From contig CAZQOQ010000036.1 of NCBI GenBank assembly GCA_964595205.1, forward strand, positions 124,001 through 188,000: a stretch of DNA of 64,000 nt, written 5' to 3'. Shown here in pieces: positions 51,913-59,539 of this stretch; the stretch's first letter is position 1; every line of letters starts with the position of its first letter. The notes under the pieces are model-generated. The model was not told the DNA's origin. It saw nothing but the letters and a program-made list of their open reading frames with translations, and searched no databases. Source of the DNA: JADKIH01 sp964595205 (lineage in GTDB: Bacteria > Bacteroidota > Bacteroidia > AKYH767-A > 2013-40CM-41-45). The translations under genes and the position numbers were made by a program.

Positions 51913-52476
51913 TCATTCTTTCCTGAATTCTTCTTTTATATTTTTTCCAACTTCATTCAATAGACTGTTAAATTCTTTTTCACCTGTGCTTAATTTATTT
52001 TCAAGTTCATAGGAAGAAAGTTTATTTCTGAAAGCGAGGCTGTCAAAATCTTTGGATCTTTTCAATTCCTCAAACAATCCCCGCGAAAACACGAGAAGAG
52101 AATATTGATTTCTTAAAATTTCTATTTCTGTAAACGACGATACCGATGATCTGTAAACTTTCACGTCAGAAAATTTCCGCTTTTTGATTTGCAGGAAGTC
52201 GCGTTTTGTTATTACCTCGATGCTGTCGTCGCTTGATTTTAAAGAGTACTTTTTCTTCAGTGTATCCGGATAAATAAAAATTCTCCTGGAAGGAAAATGA
52301 TCGAAAACCTGTCCGGCTTTCTTGAAAAAATATTCCACCTCCATCGTTGAATCACTTACTACGAAGTAGCAAATTGTGAATGGAGATTTATGTCCGAAAT
52401 AAATCCCATTCGAGGGCCTTTGTCCGGAGACACTTATAGTAAAGAAGCAAATGAGATGAAATATTGAAAAACGCAC
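51913..52476 (-). CDS. Small exported hypothetical protein
   Basis: 187 residues from a GTG at 52474-52476, with signal peptide MRFSIFHLICFFTISVSG. The N-terminal half is a beta-rich region (GIYFGHKSPFTICYFVVSD, VEYFFKKAGQVFDHFPSRR) and the C-terminal half is helical and charged (LFEELKRSKDFDSLAFRNKL). I do not recognise a family. Five bp downstream of the TlpA-like gene, thus probably in its operon. Confidence 0.65.
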   Translation of the reverse strand: MRFSIFHLICFFTISVSGQRPSNGIYFGHKSPFTICYFVVSDSTMEVEYFFKKAGQVFDHFPSRRIFIYPDTLKKKYSLKSSDDSIEVITKRDFLQIKKRKFSDVKVYRSSVSSFTEIEILRNQYSLLVFSRGLFEELKRSKDFDSLAFRNKLSSYELENKLSTGEKEFNSLLNEVGKNIKEEFRKE

Positions 52477-52481
52477 CGTGA

Positions 52482-53705
52482 CTATTTTTGAATTTCTTCG
52501 GTAATTCGCTCAAACCAGTTTTTAAAACGCTCGTATTCTTCTCCGGTTGCCGGCCCGCTGAATCCGCTGTGAATTTTAAGGACTTCTTTTTCTTTATTTA
52601 AAAATATGGTTGTAGGCCAGGCAAATATCCTGTTTAACATAGGGAGCGATTTGACCGCTGCTTTTTTATCGGCCGTGCCGGCATACAGGATTGTATAATT
52701 TATATTGAATTGTTTTTTGAGACGACTGATGTTTATTGATGCAGTTTCAAAATCGACGATCCTTTCAAAATCGAGGGCGATGATTTCAATGTTATTGTTG
52801 ATTCTTGAATTATACCACGAAGAAAGAAACCTGGTTTCATCCATGCAATTCGGGCACCACGACCCCATCAGTTGAACGATAACCGCTTTGTCTTTAAACT
52901 GCGGATCAGCGAGTGAAATCATTTTCCCGTTCACATCCGGAAAGGTAAACTCAAGTTTATCGAAACCCGGCTTTAAATAAGTGAATGAATCGGGAGAAAC
53001 GAGCGTTGCTTTTTCATCTCTCTTTCCCCGCCACGTGTCATGCCAGTGCTGACCGGAAAAAAATTCGCCTTGTATCAATGAATCATCTTTAACAAGTGCC
53101 GTAAATAGAAACAAATGAGAGCCATCGAATGCGGAAAGCCACAGGCGGTTTCCGTTCAGTTCTCCCTCGAGGAAACGATAATCGCCCATCGTAGTGAGAA
53201 ACGTGCCTGTCACGTAATTACCTACCTGTCTGAATTCTCCCACCGCCGCTTTTGCATCTTCCTCTTCGCCGTCGAAAATAATTTGATAGCGTCCCGTAAC
53301 ATTTGCGGTCGTCCTGTCGGGCTTGTCGGTGAAGCGGTAGGATAATCCCATCTTCGCATGAAAGGGAAGTATATTGTTTTTTACTCTCGCATGATTAAAG
53401 AAAAACCCCGACAGGGAATTTCCTGATATTTTACACCTGAACTCAGCATTAAATACAGGCATTTTAAAGAATATGGAATCGTCCAGATACTCAATTTCAG
53501 TAACGATAATTTTCTCTTCACCGTTTCTTATAATTATGGTATTCTCATTTGTCGTGGTAAAGACAAATGGTAAGCTGAGCGTATCATTTAATTTTATTCC
53601 GGCATGCCAGTCACCGGCCGGCAAAGCGGCATTTAATTTCCCGGTAAAAAACATGGACAGAAAAAGTACCGTTAGTATAAGATTTTGTTTTTCTGCAGAG
53701 TGCAT
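52482..53705 (-). CDS. Exported TlpA-like thiol-disulfide oxidoreductase
   Basis: 407 residues. Signal peptide up to FTGKLNAALP. Residues ~30-235 form a beta-rich domain of DUF4369 type (NTIIIRNGEEKIIVTEIEY, YQIIFDGEEEDAKAAV). The redoxin domain (~265-400) has VIVQLMGSWCPNCMDETRFL (CxxC) and a cis-Pro in FAWPTTIFLNKE. TlpA/ResA-type proteins reduce or isomerise periplasmic thiols, often for cytochrome maturation; the client here is unknown. TAGATTTG at 53726-53719 on the minus strand is a possible -7 box but is only 13 nt from the ATG. Confidence 0.88.
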   Translation of the reverse strand: MHSAEKQNLILTVLFLSMFFTGKLNAALPAGDWHAGIKLNDTLSLPFVFTTTNENTIIIRNGEEKIIVTEIEYLDDSIFFKMPVFNAEFRCKISGNSLSGFFFNHARVKNNILPFHAKMGLSYRFTDKPDRTTANVTGRYQIIFDGEEEDAKAAVGEFRQVGNYVTGTFLTTMGDYRFLEGELNGNRLWLSAFDGSHLFLFTALVKDDSLIQGEFFSGQHWHDTWRGKRDEKATLVSPDSFTYLKPGFDKLEFTFPDVNGKMISLADPQFKDKAVIVQLMGSWCPNCMDETRFLSSWYNSRINNNIEIIALDFERIVDFETASINISRLKKQFNINYTILYAGTADKKAAVKSLPMLNRIFAWPTTIFLNKEKEVLKIHSGFSGPATGEEYERFKNWFERITEEIQK

Positions 53706-53786
53706 TTTGTAAAGTAAGCAAATCTATTTGAATTAATATTTTCGTCATCTTTGGATAATTGAAATTCTGATTCTATATTTATTCCT

Positions 53787-54488
53787 GTGAAAACCGCAGA
53801 AATTATCGAAGAGCTTAAATCATCGGGCAGCCCCGCAATAAAAAAAGTATTTGTAAACCACGGGGCAAGGGAACCATTTTATGGAGTTAAAATCGAAGAC
53901 CTGAAAAAGATTGGCAAAAAGATTAAGGGTAACCACGAAATTGCCATGGAACTATATGACACAGGAATTTCTGATGCCATGTACCTGGCGGGTTTGGTGG
54001 CCGACGGCAAGAAGATGTCGAAGCAGGAACTGGAAAAATGGGCCGAGAATGCTTCATGGCATATGATCTCGGAATATACCGTAGCATGGGTTGCATCAGA
54101 AAGCGCATTTGCACAGGAACTTGCCGATAAGTGGATAGAATCTGATTCAGAAAAAATTGCATCGTCCGGCTGGAGCACTCAGGCTTCGATCGTTGCAACT
54201 ACAGCCGATGAAAAACTGAACTTGAAACACATCAAATCGTTATTGGACAAAGTTGCAAAAACTATTCACCGCTCTCCCGACAGGGTTAAATATACCATGA
54301 ATGGTTTCGTCATCAGTGTTGGCGGATATGTGACTGAGTTATCGAAGTATGCACAGGAAATAGCCCGAAAAATCGGCGAGGTAAAAGTAAACATGGGTAA
54401 TACGGCTTGTAATGTTCCTTCTGCATTTGAATATATCGAAAAGATGAAAGCCAGGGGAGTAAAAAAACGAAAGACCGCCAGGTGTTAA
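53787..54488 (+). CDS. DNA alkylation repair protein, AlkD-like HEAT-repeat family
   Basis: 233 residues from a GTG at 53787 (MKTAEIIEELKSSGSPAIKK); no in-frame ATG lies close enough to keep the first helix. The family appears in REPFYGVKIEDLKKIGKKIK, AMELYDTGISDAMYLAGLVA, and ELEKWAENASWHMISEYTVA, which form the HEAT-like helix pairs of PF08713. AlkD excises positively charged 3- and 7-alkylpurines without base flipping; some members are not glycosylases, and the catalytic Asp and Trp positions need an alignment. Monocistronic, ending in a strong hairpin shared with the convergent gene. Confidence 0.85.
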   Translation: MKTAEIIEELKSSGSPAIKKVFVNHGAREPFYGVKIEDLKKIGKKIKGNHEIAMELYDTGISDAMYLAGLVADGKKMSKQELEKWAENASWHMISEYTVAWVASESAFAQELADKWIESDSEKIASSGWSTQASIVATTADEKLNLKHIKSLLDKVAKTIHRSPDRVKYTMNGFVISVGGYVTELSKYAQEIARKIGEVKVNMGNTACNVPSAFEYIEKMKARGVKKRKTARC

Positions 54489-54489
54489 A

Positions 54490-54540
54490 CAGAGAATCTG
54501 AAAATGCACATTTCAAAGCAGTACATTTTCAGATTCCCTG
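54490..54540. terminator. Bidirectional hairpin between convergent genes
   Basis: GAATCTGAAAATG (54494-54506) is perfectly complementary to CATTTTCAGATTC (54524-54536), extendable to 17 bp with one mismatch, with a 17-nt loop. It starts just after the AlkD-like stop (54488) and ends 11 bp before the ALDH stop (54552). A poly-A/T stretch on the right serves the plus strand only weakly. Confidence 0.8.
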
Positions 54541-54551
54541 ATAAAAAAGAA

Positions 54552-56117
54552 TTAAGCATCAAATTTGATTCCCTGTGCGAGCGGCAGTTCAGTGCTGTAG
54601 TTTATCGTATTTGTCTGGCGTCTCATATAAACTTTCCACGCATCGCTTCCCGATTCTCTTCCGCCGCCGGTTTCTTTCTCGCCACCAAACGCACCGCCGA
54701 TTTCTGCTCCTGAAGTTCCGATGTTTACATTTGCAATTCCGCAATCACTGCCTTCATGCGAGAGAAATTTTTCTGTCTCCAGCACGTTTCGTGAGAATAT
54801 GGCAGAGGACAATCCCTGCGGAACTCCGTTATGTAATTCGATGGCCTCGTCGAGTGTCTTATATTTCATCAGGTATAAAAGCGGAGCAAAGGTTTCATCG
54901 CAAACGATGTTGAGGTTTTTCTGCACTTCAGCAATGCATGGTCTCACATAACAACCACTCTCGTAACCAGCTCCCTTCATTTCTTCTCCGCCATAAATTA
55001 TTTTACCGCCTTCTTTCTTCACTCGGTCGATGGCATTAAAGAAATCGGAAACTGCATTTTTATCGATGAGTGGCCCGACAAGTGTCTTTTCTTCAAGCGG
55101 GTGACCGATTTGAATATGCTCGTACGATTTAAGAAGTTTGTTTTTAAATGTCTCATACACCGATTCATGAATGATTAAACGACGTGTGGATGTGCAGCGT
55201 TGTCCGGCAGTTCCAACGGCACCAAATAAAACTGCACGTAGCGCCATGTCGAGATCGGCATTTTCGGAAATGATGATTGCATTGTTTCCACCAAGCTCGA
55301 GCAGGCTTCTCCCCAGGCGTTCTCCTACTATTGCGCCTACGCGTTTTCCGACTCTGGTGGAGCCGGTGGCGGAAATCAGTTGTACTCTTTTATCGGCCAG
55401 GAAGTTGTCGCCGATATATTTCGATCCTCCTGCGGCGAGGTTCAATACACCCTCCGGGACATTGTTTCTTTTCAGAACATCTGACATGATCTTGTGAACG
55501 GCAACAGCACAAAGCATTACTTTGGAGCTCGGCTTCCAGACAACTACATCGCCGCACACGAGTGCCAGCATCGCATTCCACGACCAGACGGCTACAGGAA
55601 AATTAAATGCAGAGATGACTCCTACGATTCCAAGCGGGTGGTATTGTTCGTACATGCGGTGACGGGGACGCTCGCTATGCATGGTAAATCCATGAAGCTG
55701 GCGGGAAAGCCCTACTGCAAAGTCGCAGATGTCTATCATCTCCTGCACCTCGCCTAATCCTTCCTGGTAAATTTTACCCATCTCATAAGATACGAGTTTG
55801 CCCAACGGTTCTTTATATTTACGCAGCTGGTCACCCATTTGCCGTACGATTTCTCCGCGCTTGGGTGCGGGAACCATCCGCCAGGTTTTAAATGCGGCCT
55901 CGGCTTTTAGAATTATTTTTTCATAATCGTCAGTCGTCGCCTGCCTCACCGATCCGATCAATTGCCCGTCAGCCGGAGAATAAGAATCGATGTTTTCGCC
56001 TTTCGTATCAAACCAGACAGTTCCGGTTGTTGCGCCACTGTTTACCTGGTCAAGCCCGAGAGAAGCCAAAACCCCTGCAATGCCATAATCTTTTTCGTTG
56101 AGTGTATCTGTTTTCAT
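54552..56117 (-). CDS. Aldehyde dehydrogenase, ALDH7 type (alpha-aminoadipic semialdehyde dehydrogenase-like)
   Basis: 521 residues. General-base Glu in LLELGGNNAIIIS, nucleophile Cys in GTAGQRCTSTRRLI, cofactor segment WKPSSKVMLCAVA and the SATGSTRVGKRVG loop. The ELGGNNA and GTAGQRCTS wording, the GIVGVISAFNFPVAVWSWN stretch and the EIGGAFGGEKETGGGRESG end are those of ALDH7 (antiquitin) rather than betaine or succinate-semialdehyde enzymes. It oxidises alpha-aminoadipic semialdehyde (in equilibrium with piperideine-6-carboxylate) with NAD+, in lysine degradation; no other pathway gene lies nearby. Cytoplasmic, monocistronic. Confidence 0.92.
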   Translation of the reverse strand: MKTDTLNEKDYGIAGVLASLGLDQVNSGATTGTVWFDTKGENIDSYSPADGQLIGSVRQATTDDYEKIILKAEAAFKTWRMVPAPKRGEIVRQMGDQLRKYKEPLGKLVSYEMGKIYQEGLGEVQEMIDICDFAVGLSRQLHGFTMHSERPRHRMYEQYHPLGIVGVISAFNFPVAVWSWNAMLALVCGDVVVWKPSSKVMLCAVAVHKIMSDVLKRNNVPEGVLNLAAGGSKYIGDNFLADKRVQLISATGSTRVGKRVGAIVGERLGRSLLELGGNNAIIISENADLDMALRAVLFGAVGTAGQRCTSTRRLIIHESVYETFKNKLLKSYEHIQIGHPLEEKTLVGPLIDKNAVSDFFNAIDRVKKEGGKIIYGGEEMKGAGYESGCYVRPCIAEVQKNLNIVCDETFAPLLYLMKYKTLDEAIELHNGVPQGLSSAIFSRNVLETEKFLSHEGSDCGIANVNIGTSGAEIGGAFGGEKETGGGRESGSDAWKVYMRRQTNTINYSTELPLAQGIKFDA

Positions 56118-56135
56118 TGTTGAATTTTAAGGGCG

Positions 56136-56143
56136 CAAAGATA
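56136..56143 (-). promoter_or_regulatory. -7 box (TATCTTTG) of the ALDH gene
   Basis: TATCTTTG followed by CGCCC on the minus strand, 18 nt upstream of the ATG. No TTG at N19, so only the -7 element is supported. Confidence 0.6.
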
Positions 56144-56181
56144 ATTAAAAGGATTGAGTATATTTTGGTGACGGGAATCTG

Positions 56182-56664
56182 GGTAGTGGCTCAGTTTGAA
56201 AGCAGATGTTTTATAAAAGCCCCGATCTTTAGATCTCACGATTACCCACATCTTTTCATTTTTTAGCTATTGTTCTGTTTATATAAAAATTTTTTTAACC
56301 AACTTCAATTCTTCATGTTGCTAGAAATTTGTCCCGTAGGGACATAATATCGGTAGAAAACAAACCGCGCGTAAACCCCCGTCCCGTAGGGACGGAATGA
56401 ATATATATTAATTAATAAATCTGATTTGGATGTTAAACATTACGTCCCTACGGGACGGATATTCGGGGGGACTTTCTTTACTACCGATATTATGTCCCTA
56501 CGGGACAAGAAGTAAGGACATGGATAATTTAACGACTTAGTGAAGCGCTATTAATTTGACCAAGTGATAAAGATGTGGGTAATCGTGAGATCTAAAGATC
56601 GGGGCAATTAATCTCTTTTAGAAAATGTAAAATAATATTTGAATCTTGAAACTGAGTCACTACC
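56182..56664. repeat. 483-bp non-coding nested palindromic element
   Basis: Four nested pairs of inverted arms around a centre near 56420. Outer 16 bp with one mismatch (56182-56197 / 56649-56664); a perfect 37-bp pair (56219-56255 / 56569-56605, beginning GCCCCGATCTTTAGATC); a perfect 28-bp pair (56329-56356 / 56481-56508); and a perfect 15-bp pair (56380-56394 / 56443-56457). The 13-bp palindrome GTCCCGTAGGGAC (or GTCCCTACGGGAC) occurs four times: 56331, 56381, 56444, 56494. No ORF inside and no target-site duplication visible. It fills the region between the divergent ALDH and AraC genes. Confidence 0.95.
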
Positions 56665-56705
56665 AGGAAAAACCATAATCGCGGATAATTCACATCTTTG
56701 TGTAA

Positions 56706-57587
56706 ATGAAGAAAAGCATTCCCTCCTTCGATACAACCAAGCACCTGAACGACAGTCTCGGATTTTCCCTTTCCGATCTGGAAGGCAGTTATTCAGGTTA
56801 TAATTCTTCCAGTCCTCACAGGCATAAATACTATGAGGTAATTATTTTTTTTCATGAAGGCGGCATTCATGAAATTGATTTCAACACCTATCCGATTGAA
56901 GCACATTCCATACATTTCATCTCGCCGGACCAGGTTCATTTGTTGCGGAGGAACAAGAATGTCAATGGATTTGTTATTTCGTTTACGGAAGAATTCTTAC
57001 TGGAGTGTGTTTTGACTTCCAGGTTAGCAGACATACCTGTTTTTTTCAATGATACGAATTCGCAGCCTGTATTTCGTTTGAAAAAAAACGAATCCATTTC
57101 TGAGTGCGAACTCTTCATTTCAAAAATGAAAGATGAATATGCATCCGATAACCCGGAGAAAAAATCAGCTTTACAATCCTGGCTTAGACTCTTTCTTATA
57201 TTTTGCAAAAGAAATTTTGAAACGGCGGACAGCCGCGAACTATTAAATTCCAGGCGATCAGAAATCACCGGGAGATTTAAAAAATTGCTTGAGAAAGAAT
57301 TCAGGAATATTAAATCCGTAAGCGAATATGCAGGCATCCTGGGGATAAGCGCCGGTCATTTAAGTGAAACGGTTTTAAAAGATACGGGAAGAACAGCGGG
57401 CGAATATATTCATGACCGTCTCATCCTTGAAGCACGAAGGCTGCTTTATCATTCCGGTTTAAGCATCAAGGAAATTGCCGCTGAACTGAATTTCGAAGAC
57501 TCATCATACTTTTCAAGGTTCTTCAAACTCCGCACGGGGACTACCCCGGAACAGTTTAGAAAGGGCATCCATGAAAAGTACCTTTGA
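56706..57587 (+). CDS. AraC family transcriptional regulator
   Basis: 293 residues. N-terminal cupin-like sensor domain ~25-130 (SPHRHKYYEVIIFFHEGG, IHFISPDQVHLLRRNKN). C-terminal double helix-turn-helix ~195-290: first in EYAGILGISAGHLSETVLK, second in IKEIAAELNFEDSSYFSRFF with the PEQFRK end. The inducer is unknown. A CATCTTTG sequence (56693-56700) just before the ATG resembles a -7 box. It lies between the palindromic element and a surface-protein gene whose upstream region has a short inverted repeat that could be its operator. Confidence 0.9.
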   Translation: MKKSIPSFDTTKHLNDSLGFSLSDLEGSYSGYNSSSPHRHKYYEVIIFFHEGGIHEIDFNTYPIEAHSIHFISPDQVHLLRRNKNVNGFVISFTEEFLLECVLTSRLADIPVFFNDTNSQPVFRLKKNESISECELFISKMKDEYASDNPEKKSALQSWLRLFLIFCKRNFETADSRELLNSRRSEITGRFKKLLEKEFRNIKSVSEYAGILGISAGHLSETVLKDTGRTAGEYIHDRLILEARRLLYHSGLSIKEIAAELNFEDSSYFSRFFKLRTGTTPEQFRKGIHEKYL

Positions 57588-57621
57588 TTCCATAAAAATT
57601 CCATTGATCGGAATTATTACA

Positions 57622-57641
57622 TACAATAATCTTGTATTGTA
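57622..57641. promoter_or_regulatory. Candidate operator: inverted repeat TACAATA-N6-TATTGTA
   Basis: Two perfect 7-bp arms with a 6-bp spacer (centre to centre 13 bp), 17 bp upstream of the following start codon and 35 bp after the AraC gene. A regulator-binding site is plausible; the sequence alone does not prove it. Confidence 0.4.
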
Positions 57642-57657
57642 AATAAATAATGGAACG

Positions 57658-59430
57658 ATGAAAAAATACACTCTGATTTTAACAGGTTTTCTGCTCTTCA
57701 GCAGCGTCATTAAATCACAGGTAATAAACAGTCCTGCCTGGGTGATGAACATCAATACATCTCCCGACTCGGCCCAATTATTCCCCGTAAAAACATTAAC
57801 CGATGTATCGGGAAATGTACTCGTGTTAAGCACCTACTATAAAAACCAATCTGGCTCCATCATTAATAAAATTCATCTTAATAAATTCGATACAGACGGA
57901 AACCTGATCTGGAATTTATCCTTCGATAACAACGGAAACGGGCAACCCCGCCCGTATGATTGTGCACTGGATAATTCCGGAAATATATACATAGCCGGTG
58001 CCTTCATGGAACTTCCGCAATATCGCCCGTTGCTTCTAAAGATTGGCACTGCAGGCACAGTGGTATGGATGAGCGACTCAACAAATTCATTTAGTACCGG
58101 TATGTACCGGCAGATATTATTCAGAGACGACCTCTTATATCTGCGTCATGAAGCAGGAGTCGCCGTATTCAATGTGAATGGCGACGAGGTATGGTCGCTT
58201 CCCGTTTTATCTTCCGTCATTGCAGTGGATAATTCAGGAAGAATGCTTGTATCGGATTTTGCATCCGGATCTCAACAGCTGGCGGTTTATCATACCAATG
58301 GAAGCCAGGATACGTCGTTTAATATTATCAATGCTGAACGGATTGCCGTGGACAATCAAAATAATATTTATTTACTCGCACAATGGCCCGGATACGAACT
58401 CGCAAAATTCTACAGCGATTATGTCTTTCAATGGAGCACGGATTCTTTTCCGCCCAATCTGAGTTTTGGCGACTTTGGTTTCGATGTATTAACGGATTAC
58501 AACAATGATGTAATCGTTGTTGGAATTACCGACACGATGTATAAGTTTTCGCCTGAGGGAATGCAGGTTTGGAAAAAATCCATGAATGGTCTCGATAGCT
58601 ATCTGACCGACGCAAAAATCGTCTATACAAATTTTCTTTCCGTGGCAGGCACCTTTTCGAATTCGATTGACTATGAAGTAAAAGTTGCATTATTCGATAT
58701 TAACGGAAATATCAGCTGGCAGGGAATTTATAATTCAACCATTCAACAGGAGTTCGCTGTGAGTTGCGCGATCGACAATTCCGGAATCTATTTGCTGGAA
58801 GACAGTGCAGGAAGTTCGACCATTATGAAATTCGTTAGTCCTGTATTTTCTCAGCCGGTTGATTACTCGCTCGTCTGTGTAGACAGCGTTTGGTATGAGC
58901 CGGGAAATAACTCACTTATCAATGTTCGTGTATTCAATGGAAACGTTTCGCATATGAATTACCCTTCCGTGAGAATTGCAGATGCAGGTGGCGATACCAT
59001 CGGCAATCCTTTGAATGTTGTGAATTTCTTTGCGCATCTCGGAAACATATTCCTTGTTTACCAGGATTCCATTACAACAGCAGGGATAACGGATTTCAGC
59101 ATGTATCAATTTCTCATCCAGGAAGGATTTGGTGATACGACCGCTGTTATAAACCGGTGCTCAACACTTGGAATTGAACCTGTCGGTTCGGAATCATTGG
59201 TCATATATCCGAATCCTGCGAATGACAAGCTGAATATACTTACGAACATGAATGCAGGAAATACCGATGTAAAAATATTTTCCGAAACAGGCCGCCTGTG
59301 TTTACAAGAGAATTTTTCTTCCGGGCGGATAATAACTGTTGATATATCTTCATTGCCACCAGGGTTTTTTATTCTGCGTGTTGGAATTGATGGTGAGTTT
59401 CGGAATGTGCGTTTTATAAAAATGGAGTGA
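57658..59430 (+). CDS. Secreted propeller-like protein with T9SS type A tail
   Basis: 590 residues. Signal peptide MKKYTLILTGFLLFSSVIKSQ. Residues ~25-400 contain repeated blade-like units of the SBBP/PQQ style (FDTDGNLIWNLSFDNNGN, CALDNSGNIYIAG, VNGDEVWSLPVL, IAVDNQNNIYLLAQWPG, FSPEGMQVWKKSMNG, FDINGNISWQGIYN), suggesting a beta-propeller. A beta domain (~405-500) precedes the T9SS type A tail (VIYPNPANDKLNILTN, VDISSLPPGFFILRV). Surface-exposed; ligand unknown. It may be under control of the AraC regulator upstream. Confidence 0.82.
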   Translation: MKKYTLILTGFLLFSSVIKSQVINSPAWVMNINTSPDSAQLFPVKTLTDVSGNVLVLSTYYKNQSGSIINKIHLNKFDTDGNLIWNLSFDNNGNGQPRPYDCALDNSGNIYIAGAFMELPQYRPLLLKIGTAGTVVWMSDSTNSFSTGMYRQILFRDDLLYLRHEAGVAVFNVNGDEVWSLPVLSSVIAVDNSGRMLVSDFASGSQQLAVYHTNGSQDTSFNIINAERIAVDNQNNIYLLAQWPGYELAKFYSDYVFQWSTDSFPPNLSFGDFGFDVLTDYNNDVIVVGITDTMYKFSPEGMQVWKKSMNGLDSYLTDAKIVYTNFLSVAGTFSNSIDYEVKVALFDINGNISWQGIYNSTIQQEFAVSCAIDNSGIYLLEDSAGSSTIMKFVSPVFSQPVDYSLVCVDSVWYEPGNNSLINVRVFNGNVSHMNYPSVRIADAGGDTIGNPLNVVNFFAHLGNIFLVYQDSITTAGITDFSMYQFLIQEGFGDTTAVINRCSTLGIEPVGSESLVIYPNPANDKLNILTNMNAGNTDVKIFSETGRLCLQENFSSGRIITVDISSLPPGFFILRVGIDGEFRNVRFIKME

Positions 59431-59539
59431 TGGTCGTTTCCTGAAAAAGTAAAAGAAAAATTATTTTTTGATCAGAATTTTTGTTGATGAGTAAATGTAT
59501 CATTCTCCGGATTGAATACATTGTTCCTTCGCAAAACGC

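Noticed and set aside
56331..56506. Four evenly sized repeats suggesting a short CRISPR array
   Set aside because: The units are self-complementary 13-mers arranged in mirror orientation with spacers of 37, 50 and 37 nt, and are nested in larger inverted arms; no cas gene is present.
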